Below, piece after piece: positions 26,762 to 37,329 of a DNA stretch of 64,000 nt (its first letter is position 1; the number at the start of each line of letters is the position of its first letter). Location of the stretch: NCBI RefSeq assembly GCF_014696925.1, contig NZ_JACJQY010000003.1, positions 62,001-126,000 on the forward strand, in the 5' to 3' direction. The DNA comes from Phormidium tenue FACHB-1050. GTDB taxonomy: Bacteria > Cyanobacteriota > Cyanobacteriia > Pseudanabaenales > Pseudanabaenaceae. Below the pieces are notes generated by a model that searched no databases, had not been told where the DNA came from, and saw only the letters and a list, made by a program, of their open reading frames with translations. The translations under genes and the position numbers were made by a program.

Positions 26762-26792
26762 ATAAATGAGGGCGCTAAGCGACCTCATTTAT
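26762..26792. repeat. Short hairpin between GST and PaO-like genes
   Basis: ATAAATGAGG and ACCTCATTTAT are complementary around GCGCTAAGCG. It forms one half of a two-hairpin gap with the next element. Confidence 0.5.
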
Positions 26793-26825
26793 ATTAAGGT
26801 GCAAAGCACTTTATGTACCAATTAC

Positions 26826-26872
26826 CAAAGCCATAAAGTTGCGCCCCCAAGGGGCGCAACTTTATGGCTTTG
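26826..26872 (-). terminator. Perfect palindrome after the PaO-like gene
   Basis: CAAAGCCATAAAGTTGCGCC and CCC are mirrored across AA by GGGGGCGCAACTTTATGGCTTTG. It lies 14 bp beyond the stop of the minus-strand oxygenase gene, and is a likely terminator. Confidence 0.6.
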
Positions 26873-26885
26873 CTTAGCTCCTTAT

Positions 26886-28316
26886 CTATAAATTGCGTAA
26901 AGGCGTTTCTTGTCCGTAGATGAATTTGCGTTCTAGGTTATTGCAAATTAGCCATACTGAGATCGCGATCGCCGCCGTACTAGAACCAAGCAAAATCAAG
27001 GTTAAATTAGCTGGGGCAAAAATATAACTGAGTAATGGTGTGGCTGTCCATGCGATCGCCGCGATCGCCAGACTGATTGTTTTTATCTTGCGGACATTTC
27101 GCAAAGCTTGACTGCAACTTGCACATTTAGAAGTATGCGAATGATAGCGATCTAAGAGAACTTCCTTTGCTAAAGGTGCAACTAATCTCTGATCGACAAA
27201 GGGATCGGCTTCATAACGATTGACCCATTTCCGTAATTCCGAAACATAGGTGTCGGCGGCTGTTGCCAAATAGAAAGCCTTAGCATAATTGCCATCAATT
27301 TCTGGCTGAGCGAGGGTCTGAGCTAAATAACGCTCTTGATAATGCAGAAAAATCTGGTCATCTTCTAAGATTCCATTTTGTCCAATGTGTGAATACCAAC
27401 GTGGTGTAATACCAATGAAAAATCGGGGAATTGCGGAATTAAATTGGAAGGGAAATCTCGCAAACAAGCGACATTCACCTTTGCGAGTGGGTGTCGCATA
27501 GACAGCCGTGATCGTGCGACCAAATTGCTTAGACGTAAGATCATGCCACATCAACGAAGGTGCGATGAAGGTAGTGTCTTGTCTTCCTAATTTGCCTCGC
27601 CTTGGACCTTCTTCCCAAGTTCCTGTAAAACCGTGCTTATCACTTTCGAGAACTTCTAAAACCATCGGTGCAGCATTGGCGCGATTGCCTACCGATTTGT
27701 GATGAGTAAAAGGAAGATGACTCGCATCAAGGACATTTTCTAAAAGTGTGATGGCATCGTAGGGTAAGTCGCGGAAAGTGCCGAAAAGAGTCCATTTCTC
27801 AGATTCCAACGGTTCAATGATTGGAATTTTGACTTGAGGGGCATTTTCGGGCTTGCCCGCGTAAATAAATAGTAAGCCTTGACGCTCGGCGGTGGGCAAA
27901 GACTTTACACAAGCACGTTTTGAGGTGTGAGCTAGTCCGCCTTCGGGTTGTTGGGGTATGCGATCGCAATTTCCATCGCCTTTAAAAGCCCAACCGTGAT
28001 AGGGACATTCTAATAAGCCATCCTCCGCAATTCTTCCTTCTGATAGAGGGACTAATCGATGGGGACAGCGATCGTCAAAAGCTTTCCATGAGTTTGTGTG
28101 TCGATCCCACCAAATTACCAAATCGCGTTCTAGCAAGGTAAATTTGGCAGGTTTAGTTTTATCTAAGTCTTCAATATAAAATACGGGATACCATACCTCT
28201 TGCCAATCAAAGCGATCAGGATCTTGTCCACCCGCAGGCAAAACTTGCGATCGCCGATCAGCCTCAGATTTGGATTTATCATCGAGATTATCTCTGAGCA
28301 AAGTGCTTGCAGTCAT
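26886..28316 (-). CDS. Pheophorbide a oxygenase/ACD1-like Rieske oxygenase
   Basis: A 476-residue membrane-linked oxygenase. The Rieske 2Fe-2S site is CPHRLVPLSEG (Cys84, His86) plus CPYHGWAF (Cys104, His107). The mononuclear iron site is in ENVLDASHLPFTHH. Near the C-terminus are CASCSQALRNVRK (the CxxC motif of the PaO/TIC55/CAO-like group) and two hydrophobic helices that anchor the protein. Plant relatives open the chlorophyll macrocycle or act at the plastid envelope. Cyanobacterial homologues are common, and their substrates are mostly undefined. It is followed on the same strand by gaps containing hairpins, so it is likely a single-gene unit. Confidence 0.88.
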   Translation of the reverse strand: MTASTLLRDNLDDKSKSEADRRSQVLPAGGQDPDRFDWQEVWYPVFYIEDLDKTKPAKFTLLERDLVIWWDRHTNSWKAFDDRCPHRLVPLSEGRIAEDGLLECPYHGWAFKGDGNCDRIPQQPEGGLAHTSKRACVKSLPTAERQGLLFIYAGKPENAPQVKIPIIEPLESEKWTLFGTFRDLPYDAITLLENVLDASHLPFTHHKSVGNRANAAPMVLEVLESDKHGFTGTWEEGPRRGKLGRQDTTFIAPSLMWHDLTSKQFGRTITAVYATPTRKGECRLFARFPFQFNSAIPRFFIGITPRWYSHIGQNGILEDDQIFLHYQERYLAQTLAQPEIDGNYAKAFYLATAADTYVSELRKWVNRYEADPFVDQRLVAPLAKEVLLDRYHSHTSKCASCSQALRNVRKIKTISLAIAAIAWTATPLLSYIFAPANLTLILLGSSTAAIAISVWLICNNLERKFIYGQETPLRNL

Positions 28317-28372
28317 AGCTAATGGACTCTTCGCTTTGTAAAGTTATGTAAATAGTTTAGCTTGCGATCGCC

Positions 28373-28404
28373 GATCAAAGGTGACGCAAAGCGTCGCCTT
28401 TGAT
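28373..28404 (-). terminator. Hairpin after the FAD oxidase gene
   Basis: ATCAAAGGTGACGC pairs with GCGTCGCCTTTGAT around AAA (core GCAAAGC). It touches the stop codon of the minus-strand oxidase at 28404. Confidence 0.5.
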
Positions 28405-29741
28405 TATTTAATTTGCCAGCCTTTCATTTTATCGGGATTCATCAAACCGTAGGGATCGACTTGGCGCTTGAAGTTGAGCTGATCGTAATCAATGGTTTTC
28501 ATGCCCCCATCTTCCAGGATATAGGTATGGGGATTGGCAATAAATACACCCTGCGACTCATGGTATTCAATGATCTCATTTAGGCGATCAACCGTCGTAA
28601 AGCGCACCACTTGAATCGCCGCAGGAATTACGACTCCATTGACCTTGATAAATTCCAAATGCATCATCACCTCATCACCGAAATGTTTATACATTTGCTG
28701 CACAAGTTCTAATTTCGGATCGTTCAGAAATAGACTTTGGAGGTAAGTCAGGGAAGCATCAGCAGCACGAGCATGTAATGTAGTGTGATTCCATGAAAAC
28801 TCAACTAGACTAATCCCCTTACTCGCTTCCTGAGGGCTTTTCTCATAGCAAATCTCACCTTTGAATTCTTGAATGAGGCTTTTAAACGGTTCGCGATCGC
28901 TTTCGGCAACTAGCACTAAAGCACAATGGGAATCCGTGGGAATATAACTCTGTAAAGCTGTGAAATAATTAGAAATCGGTGCGGAATGAACACTGATCAT
29001 CTTTTTGATAATGCCATCACTATTCCCCAGCGCTTGCCCAAATCTCGCCGCAGTCATGAAATCAGCGAACCTAACAACATACTCAGCCCAGCCATAGGCA
29101 GGAGCTAAGGGAACTTCTAATTCGGTAATGATGCCGTTTGTGCCATAGGCGTGAGCTACTTTTTGGACATCATCACCACGTAGTTCAATGACTCTTGGTT
29201 CATCTTCGAGGGTAACGACGCGCACGGCTCGCAAGTTGCCGCGATCGCGCAATTGCCCATACAAAACTGAGCCAATCCCACCACTTCCCCCCGCAATAAA
29301 TCCGCCCACCGTCGCACTTCGTACTGTCGATGGAACCATTCGCGATTCCCAGCCAATTTCTTGAGCTTTTTTATCAAGGGTCACCATTTTTACGCCTGTT
29401 TCCACACAAGCGAGTCCTGCTTTAATCCATTTGATTTCTTGCAATCGCGAAGTTTCTAAAATCACTCCACCCATGAGGGGGGTACATTGTCCATAGTTGC
29501 CTGTGCCACTACCGCGCACTGTTAAGGGGATTTGATATTTTACGCAAGTTTTAGCGATTCTCAGTACTTCACTTTCGTTGCTAGGACGGACTACGACATC
29601 GCCGACTTTGCCAGCTAGTAATGGAATAAGAACTGGGCTAAAGTGAGCATAATCCTCTGAAAGTTTCGCAACTTGTGTGGGATTAGTAATTGTCTCAAGT
29701 CCCGATAATTCTTCTAACAGATTGTCTAAAGATATTTGCAT
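28404..29741 (-). CDS. FAD-linked oxidase (GlcD/vanillyl-alcohol oxidase type)
   Basis: A 445-residue flavoprotein. The PP-loop of the FAD_binding_4 domain is VVVRPSNESEVLRIAKTC...PLTVRGSGTGNYGQ (about 48-90), followed by GGVILETSRLQEI and TVGGFIAGGSGGIGSVLYGQLRD (about 146-170). The C-terminal part has DPYGLMNPDKMKGW, a conserved ending of this family. Substrates are typically 2-hydroxy acids such as glycolate or D-lactate; none can be assigned here. It is upstream of, and on the same strand as, the PaO-like gene, with 87 bp between. Confidence 0.85.
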   Translation of the reverse strand: MQISLDNLLEELSGLETITNPTQVAKLSEDYAHFSPVLIPLLAGKVGDVVVRPSNESEVLRIAKTCVKYQIPLTVRGSGTGNYGQCTPLMGGVILETSRLQEIKWIKAGLACVETGVKMVTLDKKAQEIGWESRMVPSTVRSATVGGFIAGGSGGIGSVLYGQLRDRGNLRAVRVVTLEDEPRVIELRGDDVQKVAHAYGTNGIITELEVPLAPAYGWAEYVVRFADFMTAARFGQALGNSDGIIKKMISVHSAPISNYFTALQSYIPTDSHCALVLVAESDREPFKSLIQEFKGEICYEKSPQEASKGISLVEFSWNHTTLHARAADASLTYLQSLFLNDPKLELVQQMYKHFGDEVMMHLEFIKVNGVVIPAAIQVVRFTTVDRLNEIIEYHESQGVFIANPHTYILEDGGMKTIDYDQLNFKRQVDPYGLMNPDKMKGWQIK

Positions 29742-29802
29742 ATTTGCCGACTGTCGCTATCATCCTATTCTAGTCCTGAAAAGCTTTGCTAAAAAAACAT
29801 TA

Positions 29803-29871
29803 GCGATCGCCCCATCGTGCAAACCACTAACAGCGATCGCCTATCCACTAAAAATTAAAACAAGGCGATCG
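29803..29871. repeat. HIP1-bearing repeat, copy 1, downstream of brnA
   Basis: GCGATCGCCCCATCGTGCAA, then CAGCGATCGCCTATCCA, then an A-rich stretch and GGCGATCG. The same order occurs at 30476-30607 on the other side of brnTA and in the same orientation. It is about 62-65 bp per unit. Confidence 0.6.
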
Positions 29872-29895
29872 TCTATTCATCAAAACAGAAAAACT

Positions 29896-30174
29896 TTAGG
29901 TGGAATGTTGAGTTTTACTGTTTTCTATATATTGGCGTAAAACACTATTAATCAGAGTTTTATATTGATCTCCTTGATTCTGAAACCATTGTTTTACATC
30001 GGGATCTAGTTGAACTAAGTTTTGAGCTTGATCTACGGGAATGCGTAAGGTTGCACGTTCAAAAAACTCATCTGTTAGTGGCGGAATATCTGAATAATCA
30101 ATATCCTCATCTGACATTGCCTCCAATGCTGCCCAGTTAGTACGAGAGGTACTGTTCAAATTTTCTCTGTTCAT
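29896..30174 (-). CDS. brnA: BrnA-type antitoxin
   Basis: A 92-residue protein. Its middle (DIDYSDIPPLTDEFFERATLRIP) and C-terminal ribbon-helix-helix-like part (DPDVKQWFQNQGDQYKTLINSVLRQYIE) match the BrnA antitoxin family, which binds BrnT and represses its own operon. The start overlaps the end of brnT by 38 bp, so the two are translationally coupled. Toxin-before-antitoxin order is normal for brnTA. Confidence 0.88.
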   Translation of the reverse strand: MNRENLNSTSRTNWAALEAMSDEDIDYSDIPPLTDEFFERATLRIPVDQAQNLVQLDPDVKQWFQNQGDQYKTLINSVLRQYIENSKTQHST

Positions 30175-30415
30175 GACGGTTGGCTCTTCTTGCAGAAATG
30201 ATTCGGATGATGTTGTTTTTACGTTCTGTCCAGACTACTACCGCTATTCCAAGACCGAGAAAACCGATCCCAAACCAGCGATCTTCGCCATAATCAAAGC
30301 GATCGTCTAGTTCTATCAGCATTTCACCATCAAACATTGAGGGGACATCTGCAAAGTCAATTTCATGCTTGCGAATGTTTTCAAGATTTTTTGTTTCGTC
30401 CCACTCAAATTGCAT
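30137..30415 (-). CDS. brnT: BrnT-type toxin (RelE-fold ribonuclease)
   Basis: A 92-residue protein that begins MQFEWDETKNLENIRKHEIDF and contains FGIGFLGLGIAVVVWTERKNNIIRIISARRANRHEQRKFEQYL, the core of the BrnT family. The conserved E-W-D...K-x-x-N-x-x-K-H start and the late R-I-I-S-A-R-R-A motif are present, so the toxin looks intact. Family role: mRNA cleavage under stress. The unit is flanked by direct repeats. Confidence 0.9.
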   Translation of the reverse strand: MQFEWDETKNLENIRKHEIDFADVPSMFDGEMLIELDDRFDYGEDRWFGIGFLGLGIAVVVWTERKNNIIRIISARRANRHEQRKFEQYLSY

Positions 30416-30736
30416 GAAGGTTATAGCTAATCAAACTAATTGTTTTCATTATCACCTATTCCTCAAAAATAACCAGATCGCCCCATGCTTCAACTCACAA
30501 AACAGCGATCGCCTATTCATCAAAAATAAAACTAGGCGATCGCCACATCATGCAACTCACAAAACAGCGATCGCCTATTCGCTAAAATTTAAAATTAGGC
30601 TATCACCCTATTAGTCAAGTTGCCATAAGCAAAATCTAGCTACCTTTACTTCAAACAAGCAATTTTAACAAGATTCATATTAGCTAAATTACATTACATT
30701 AAAATATTGTTTGTCAGCAATAATACTGGTTTACTA
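30416..30736. other. Intergenic region with two and a half HIP1-bearing repeat units
   Basis: No gene is seen in these 321 bp. Repeat units occupy 30476-30607 with a 62-bp period. The remaining ~130 bp before the AlbA_2 gene's end is AT-rich with no clear structure. Confidence 0.6.
30476..30607. repeat. Tandem 62-bp HIP1-bearing repeat upstream of brnT
   Basis: GATCGCCCCATGCTTCAACT... starts at 30476 and recurs as GATCGCCACATCATGCAACT... at 30538, with a degenerate third start (CTATCACC) at about 30600. Each unit contains ACTCACAAAACAGCGATCGC then CTATTC and an A-rich tail. Confidence 0.65.
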
Positions 30737-31486
30737 TTACAAACTACTGTTAATAATTCTTTCAATTATCTCCTGTTTTTGGGCAATCATCTTATCAATA
30801 AACTTGTAGAAATCTGCTTTCAAACTAGTTTCAAATGGGGATCTGATAGAAGCAAATCGACTGTTTTTTTCATACAAAGCCTCTAATTCAGATAAATGTT
30901 CTTTTAACGCTCTTCCTTTAGTAGGTTGCCTTGAATCTTCAATTCTTTTATTGATCATCGATTGCAGTTGGCTATAATTAGCCTCGGATGAGCTGTTATT
31001 GTGTCTTATATACACTGCATTAGGTCTTAATGAATCCCCCTCAGCAATAGCAAGAACTGGGATAATATTGGGATTGTAATTAACATGTAAGACTTGGAAC
31101 TTCTTTCCAGTTAACTTTGAATATTCAGATTCTGAGTAGTCAAAGTCGTAAATATCATACAGTACTGATTCTGGAATATACTTTTTTACTCTGTTCTTAA
31201 TCTCAGTTTTATCTATTAAATTTGCTAAGCCTTTAATATCAAATGTTTTATCTTCTTTCTCTGATACACCAAAAATAATGCAGCCTGAGTTCGTGTTAGC
31301 AAAAGCTAAAATATGTTTTGCTATAATAGTTTTTTCTTTTTCATTCCACATTTCTTTGAAGTCTAGCTCATTCTGTTCTCCTATTTGATTTTGTAATACA
31401 AGGCGCAAAGATTCGCGACTTGGATTTTCTAAAAAACGGGCAAACTCTTCCTTAAAGGCAAGTTTTGGAGGGTTGTATTGCATCAT
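30737..31486 (-). CDS. AlbA_2 (Schlafen-type) domain protein
   Basis: A 249-residue protein. The N-terminal ~150 residues match the AlbA_2 putative nucleic-acid-binding domain: NELDFKEMW, IAKHILAFANTNSGCIIFGVSEKED and IKGLANLIDKTEIKNRVKKYI. The end of the domain, RPNAVYIRHNNSSSEANYSQL, is also typical. The last ~70 residues are helical with no recognised domain; a C-terminal wHTH, common in this family, is not obvious. Relatives occur as regulators and in phage-defence clusters. Here it lies between a toxin-antitoxin pair and a restriction-modification pair. Function is unknown. Confidence 0.7.
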   Translation of the reverse strand: MMQYNPPKLAFKEEFARFLENPSRESLRLVLQNQIGEQNELDFKEMWNEKEKTIIAKHILAFANTNSGCIIFGVSEKEDKTFDIKGLANLIDKTEIKNRVKKYIPESVLYDIYDFDYSESEYSKLTGKKFQVLHVNYNPNIIPVLAIAEGDSLRPNAVYIRHNNSSSEANYSQLQSMINKRIEDSRQPTKGRALKEHLSELEALYEKNSRFASIRSPFETSLKADFYKFIDKMIAQKQEIIERIINSSL

Positions 31487-31760
31487 AAAATAATTCTAGT
31501 CTGTAGGGGAAATATGTCTATGAAATTGATTGTTCTCTAAAAATCATATTCTTTGTTATTTAGGTACAGTAATGATTTTTGTGTCGCAATCTATTGATAA
31601 TCAACCTCTGGAATACATAACCTTTGTTTAGCGTGTTTAATCGTCATAATGCTAAGCTTATCTATCTTCAACTAATAACCTATTATCTTATAAATATCGC
31701 GTTTTTATAGGTGGATTTTGAAAGATAACAATATAAATAATATCCGCGTCTGCAAAATAC

Positions 31761-32492
31761 CTAATCTTCATCAAGACTAATTTCCCGTTCAATAATTTCC
31801 TTAACAAACTCAGAAATCGCCTTATCTAAACTCACCGCTCTTTGCCTCAACGCCTCATAATCAGCCACCTCATCACCCTCCCACAAGAGATCAATTCGTC
31901 TCACCTGTCGCATTGCAATATGCAGATGATTTTCTGGATATGCCCAGTAACATGACAAACAAATAGACTTATCCTTAAGCTCAATCCAATTTTGGCAATG
32001 CTCACAAGCCCAAGACTTTGCTCGGTTTGCCGAACCACATAAAAGCATAAAGTTTTCAGGCGCTAAATCTGGTTCACCATCAACCTCAAAAGGGACACGA
32101 TGATCGATTTGTAACTCGCGCTCATCCACTTGCTCTAAATAGATAAAACATCGACAACCATAACTCTTAATCAAATCATCCTTAATTTGCTTTGATAAAC
32201 CTGTCCGACCAGACAACCTCGAAAATCTTGTCTTGCTAATATCTCCAAATCTATAGGCAGCAATCTTTCTGCCATCACTTCCGACCACCCGAAAAGTTTC
32301 TAAGGGAATACCATGCTCGCGTACATCTCTAGCAGCTCTCGGTGGATGATTATAACCATAGGTTTTCTTTAGATCCTCAGTCGTAATGAAACCATATTGG
32401 AGAATATGGTCAATCACTGCTTTGGGTCTTTTTGCAGTCACAGACTGACAAAGCAGCAAAAAATCATCGGGTAATGACTGAGAGCTATCCAT
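31761..32492 (-). CDS. HNH restriction endonuclease, partner of the adjacent adenine methylase
   Basis: A 243-residue protein. An N-terminal winged-helix-like part contains AARDVREHGIPLETFRV. The HNH nuclease centre is ELQIDHRVPFEVDGE...NFMLLCGSANRAKSWACEHC, with a second zinc pair SICLSCYWA. The start lies three bp after the stop of the D12 methylase gene, so the two form one operon. That pairing is the main evidence that it is a type II restriction enzyme. The recognition site is not predictable from sequence. Confidence 0.8.
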   Translation of the reverse strand: MDSSQSLPDDFLLLCQSVTAKRPKAVIDHILQYGFITTEDLKKTYGYNHPPRAARDVREHGIPLETFRVVGSDGRKIAAYRFGDISKTRFSRLSGRTGLSKQIKDDLIKSYGCRCFIYLEQVDERELQIDHRVPFEVDGEPDLAPENFMLLCGSANRAKSWACEHCQNWIELKDKSICLSCYWAYPENHLHIAMRQVRRIDLLWEGDEVADYEALRQRAVSLDKAISEFVKEIIEREISLDED

Positions 32493-32495
32493 TTT

Positions 32496-33401
32496 TTACA
32501 CCAACACCAATTGTTTAGGCTGTTCGCGCCTATAGCCAGACAAATCGATCAACTTGTCCTGAATTAGATTTGGCGATAAATACAAAGACTCAATAGTTTT
32601 TTCTGCTCTACCTAATAAAGTTGACTGTGACGATCGCCCAACTTCAATTTCAATTCTTTTAAGAGCCAACCTCTCAGGTAAAATCTGACCAAAAGTCTTA
32701 TTCCCTAACTTCCCATCATAACTAATTACAAACCTAATACCCCGATCATTGAGACTCTCAAGAGCGAGAACAAATTCATCAAAATCAATCCCCGATAAAT
32801 ATCTCGAATCCCTATTCCCACATACACCCTGATAAGGCGGATCGAGATAAACCAAATCAGTTTTCTGTACTGTTGCTAATACTTTACGATAATCCCAAGC
32901 TGTAAACTGACATTTACCTTTTAATAGGCTAGAAACCCCTGTAATATTTTTACTCATCGTTGCAGGAACTGTCCCTTTGCGTCTCTTGTCTGGACTCTGG
33001 TTAAATAGACCTTCAGAGTTGTAACGCACTGAGCCTTTGACACATCTAGCTAGTAAATATAAAAACAATCTTGGATCGTTAGTTTGATTAAATCTTGTTC
33101 TAATTGCAAAATAGTGACTAATCGAATCAGAATGCTGCTCTTCCCATATATTTGCGTAAGCATCAGCAATCTCACGCGGATTATCAATAATCAACTGGAG
33201 TAGTTCAATTAGAGGCTTATTAAGATCATTTAACCAAAATCTTTGTGTATACTGATTCGCGGAAGCCGCAATGCTAACTGATGCAGTCCCTGCAAAAGGC
33301 TCAACTAACCTATCTATTTTGTTAGGCAAGAAACCAAGAATAAATGAAGCGAGATTTCTCTTACTCCCTTGATATTGAACTGGATGCGGCAAATTAGACA
33401 T
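32496..33401 (-). CDS. D12-class DNA adenine methyltransferase
   Basis: A 301-residue N6-adenine methylase. Motif X/N-terminus is VQYQGSKRNLASFIL (8-22), the SAM-binding motif I is EPFAGTASVSIAA (34-46), and the catalytic motif IV is LVYLDPPYQG (183-192). Classic Dam enzymes share this architecture. Paired with the HNH gene it should protect the host site from that nuclease. ATG at 33401 (MSNLPHPV) is the preferred start; ATG at 33416 is possible. It begins about 110 bp from the end of atpA, where atpC is found in many cyanobacteria. Confidence 0.88.
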   Translation of the reverse strand: MSNLPHPVQYQGSKRNLASFILGFLPNKIDRLVEPFAGTASVSIAASANQYTQRFWLNDLNKPLIELLQLIIDNPREIADAYANIWEEQHSDSISHYFAIRTRFNQTNDPRLFLYLLARCVKGSVRYNSEGLFNQSPDKRRKGTVPATMSKNITGVSSLLKGKCQFTAWDYRKVLATVQKTDLVYLDPPYQGVCGNRDSRYLSGIDFDEFVLALESLNDRGIRFVISYDGKLGNKTFGQILPERLALKRIEIEVGRSSQSTLLGRAEKTIESLYLSPNLIQDKLIDLSGYRREQPKQLVLV

Positions 33402-33459
33402 CGAAGTACAAAACAATACTTGCCTAGCAGCATATCACAGAGTTTAAATTTCATTTTCA

Positions 33460-33495
33460 ATAAAAAAGAGGGCATTATCTGCCCTCTTTTTTATT
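33460..33495 (-). terminator. Intrinsic terminator of the ATP synthase operon
   Basis: AATAAAAAAGAGGGCA pairs with TGCCCTCTTTTTTATT around TTATC, giving a T-rich tail on the minus strand. It lies 14 bp beyond the atpA stop. The T run is present on both strands. Confidence 0.85.
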
Positions 33496-33509
33496 AGCTT
33501 ATTTGTGGA

Positions 33510-35036
<1,527 letters not shown>

Positions 35037-35171
35037 TTACCAGTTATCAGCGATCGATTTGTTTTTAATATTTTGGGGGTTTAGCTATTAGCATTTAGCT
35101 ATTAGCTTTTGGTAATTGGTGATAGGGAATTGGTGATTACTTTTTTCCCTTTTCCTTTTACCTTTTTACTT

Positions 35172-35729
35172 CTAAACGCCTGCGGTTAGGCTGCTTTTTA
35201 GTCGACGTAGTTGTCCACGGATGCTGGCATCTACTACTTGAGAGCCAACTTTGATGATTACACCACCGATTAAGTCGGGATTGATGGTCACGGCGAGTTC
35301 GACACTCTTTGATTTGGTCATCGCTTTGACGCGATCGCAAATAGTGTCTTCTTGCGCTCTGCTCAATTTCAATGCCGATGTAACTTCAGCAAGGGAAACT
35401 TGATCGATTACACGCAACAATGACTTGAACTCACTGATGATTTCACCGAGAAAAGCAATACGTTTGCGATCTACTAATAGAAGCAAAAAGCTTTTGGTGA
35501 CAGCATCAACTTGCGAACCAAACACACTTTCTATTACGCCTTTTTTGACATTTGCGCCAATTAGGGGACTAGCAAAAAGTTGGCTTAACTCAACAGAATC
35601 ACTGAGAGTGTTGCCAACAAAGCGCACATCTTTAGCGATCGCATCCAAATTATTCTGCTCCTGCGCTAAAGACATCAAAGCCTCAGCGTAGGGAGACACA
35701 ACTGCTTGACTAACAGAACTAGATTTCAT
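35172..35729 (-). CDS. atpH: ATP synthase delta subunit
   Basis: A 185-residue peripheral-stalk subunit, called atpD in much of the cyanobacterial literature. The helical N-terminal domain (VVSPYAEALMSLAQEQNNLDAIAKDV) binds the top of F1. The C-terminal signature NPDLIGGVIIKVGSQVVDASIRGQLRRL is diagnostic of the OSCP/delta family. It lies eight bp after the b subunit gene. Confidence 0.95.
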   Translation of the reverse strand: MKSSSVSQAVVSPYAEALMSLAQEQNNLDAIAKDVRFVGNTLSDSVELSQLFASPLIGANVKKGVIESVFGSQVDAVTKSFLLLLVDRKRIAFLGEIISEFKSLLRVIDQVSLAEVTSALKLSRAQEDTICDRVKAMTKSKSVELAVTINPDLIGGVIIKVGSQVVDASIRGQLRRLKSSLTAGV

Positions 35730-35737
35730 GTTTTCTC

Positions 35738-36271
35738 CTAGTCAGAACTCAAAAGGGCAATGCTACGGTCAATCAATTCAATCTGAGTGTCTTCACTCAA
35801 ACCGCGATCAAAGTAAGACTGCACACTCGCAAGAGCTTTTTCGGCAACTTGCTGACGCAACTGCACGATTACACGATCTTGTTCGGTAGCAATCTCTTGA
35901 TCGGCAGATTCACGCAACCGCGCAATATCTGCATCAACCGTTGCCAAAATTAAATCAGCCGCGTGTTTTGCATCAGCTTCAGCTTGTTGACGTAGGTTAT
36001 CAGCTTCAGTTTTGGCTTGTGCTAATTTTCCTTGTTGTACTGCTAGCTTATCCGATGCATCCTTTTGGCGCTTTTCTGCATCAGCGATCGCCGATTGGAT
36101 AGACTCCAAACGCGCTGAGAGAATTTTGCCTAAGAAACCGCGACCTGCATAGATCAAAAGACCGATAACGATCACTAAGTTGATTACGTTAGTTTCCAGA
36201 ATATCGGTGTTTAGTCCGAATCCTGAATGCTCTACCGCTTCACTTGCAAGTAAGACGAAATTTCTAATCAT
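35738..36271 (-). CDS. atpF: ATP synthase F0 subunit b
   Basis: A 177-residue peripheral-stalk subunit. One membrane helix (NVINLVIVIGLLIYAGRGFLGKIL, about 27-50) is followed by a long charged coiled coil (about 60-160) rich in Ala, Gln and Lys that dimerises with b'. Position after b' and before delta is the standard cyanobacterial order. Confidence 0.94.
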   Translation of the reverse strand: MIRNFVLLASEAVEHSGFGLNTDILETNVINLVIVIGLLIYAGRGFLGKILSARLESIQSAIADAEKRQKDASDKLAVQQGKLAQAKTEADNLRQQAEADAKHAADLILATVDADIARLRESADQEIATEQDRVIVQLRQQVAEKALASVQSYFDRGLSEDTQIELIDRSIALLSSD

Positions 36272-36339
36272 AAACGTTATTTCTATTACTCAATGGCAAG
36301 AAGCCAGACAAGAACTATCTAGGAATATAAAGACTAAAA

Positions 36340-36837
36340 CTAGGATCTTACTAAGTTACCTAGCAGCTTTTCTAGAACTTGGCGACTGAGAGACTCCACT
36401 TCCGCATCCAAAGATGCAGTAGCATCCTGCTTTTGCTTGTCGATTTCTGCTTTTGCGCTTGCAACTTTGGCTTGCGCCTCAGCAACAGCAGCATCAATAC
36501 GTTCTTTACGAATCTTGTTTGCGTCCGCTTGAGCGGTAGCCAAAATGTTTTGAGTCGCTTTACGAGCAGCAGCAAGCTCTTGCTCATATTGCTTAACAAC
36601 TAGTTCTGACTTTTCGAGGCGCTCTTTTGCTCCGATAATTTGGTCTCTAACATAATCATCGCGATCGTCGATCGCTTTGGTTAGAGGCTTAAAGAAAATA
36701 ACGTTGAGAAGCGCTACGAAAACAATAAACTGCACCGCCATAATTGGAAGCGTGGCATTGATATCAAACAAGCCGCCTTTATGTTCTACTGCTTCCGCAG
36801 CCATGAGAACAGTTGAAAAAAGGTTCCAAATTGTCAT
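36340..36837 (-). CDS. atpF2: ATP synthase F0 subunit b'
   Basis: A 165-residue second b-type subunit (atpG in cyanobacterial naming), present in photosynthetic bacteria and chloroplasts. A membrane helix (PIMAVQFIVFVALLNVIFFKPLTKAI, about 30-55) leads into the conserved RDDYVRDQI and a coiled coil to the end. Encoded between c and b. Confidence 0.94.
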   Translation of the reverse strand: MTIWNLFSTVLMAAEAVEHKGGLFDINATLPIMAVQFIVFVALLNVIFFKPLTKAIDDRDDYVRDQIIGAKERLEKSELVVKQYEQELAAARKATQNILATAQADANKIRKERIDAAVAEAQAKVASAKAEIDKQKQDATASLDAEVESLSRQVLEKLLGNLVRS

Positions 36838-36980
36838 AGTTATATTGCTGAAACAGCACTCTTTCTAGTGCGATTACGAATTGCAATCACCAAAGGCGAT
36901 TATCTAGATTTACAAAGAAGCTAAGGATGATCCACAATTACAGGATGGCTATACTTAGCTTCTTTGTGATGCTAGAGCTA

Positions 36981-37244
<264 letters not shown>

Positions 37245-37329
37245 TTAGATTATTGTTATTGGTTTACATATATGGGAAGTAAACTTCCCGAATCAATCGC
37301 TTGAATCAATTATTTTGAAGTAAATGAAC

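Noticed and set aside
30476-30607. Tandem 62-bp repeat considered as CRISPR or minisatellite
   Set aside because: Only two to three diverged units without unique spacers; treated as a HIP1-bearing direct repeat.
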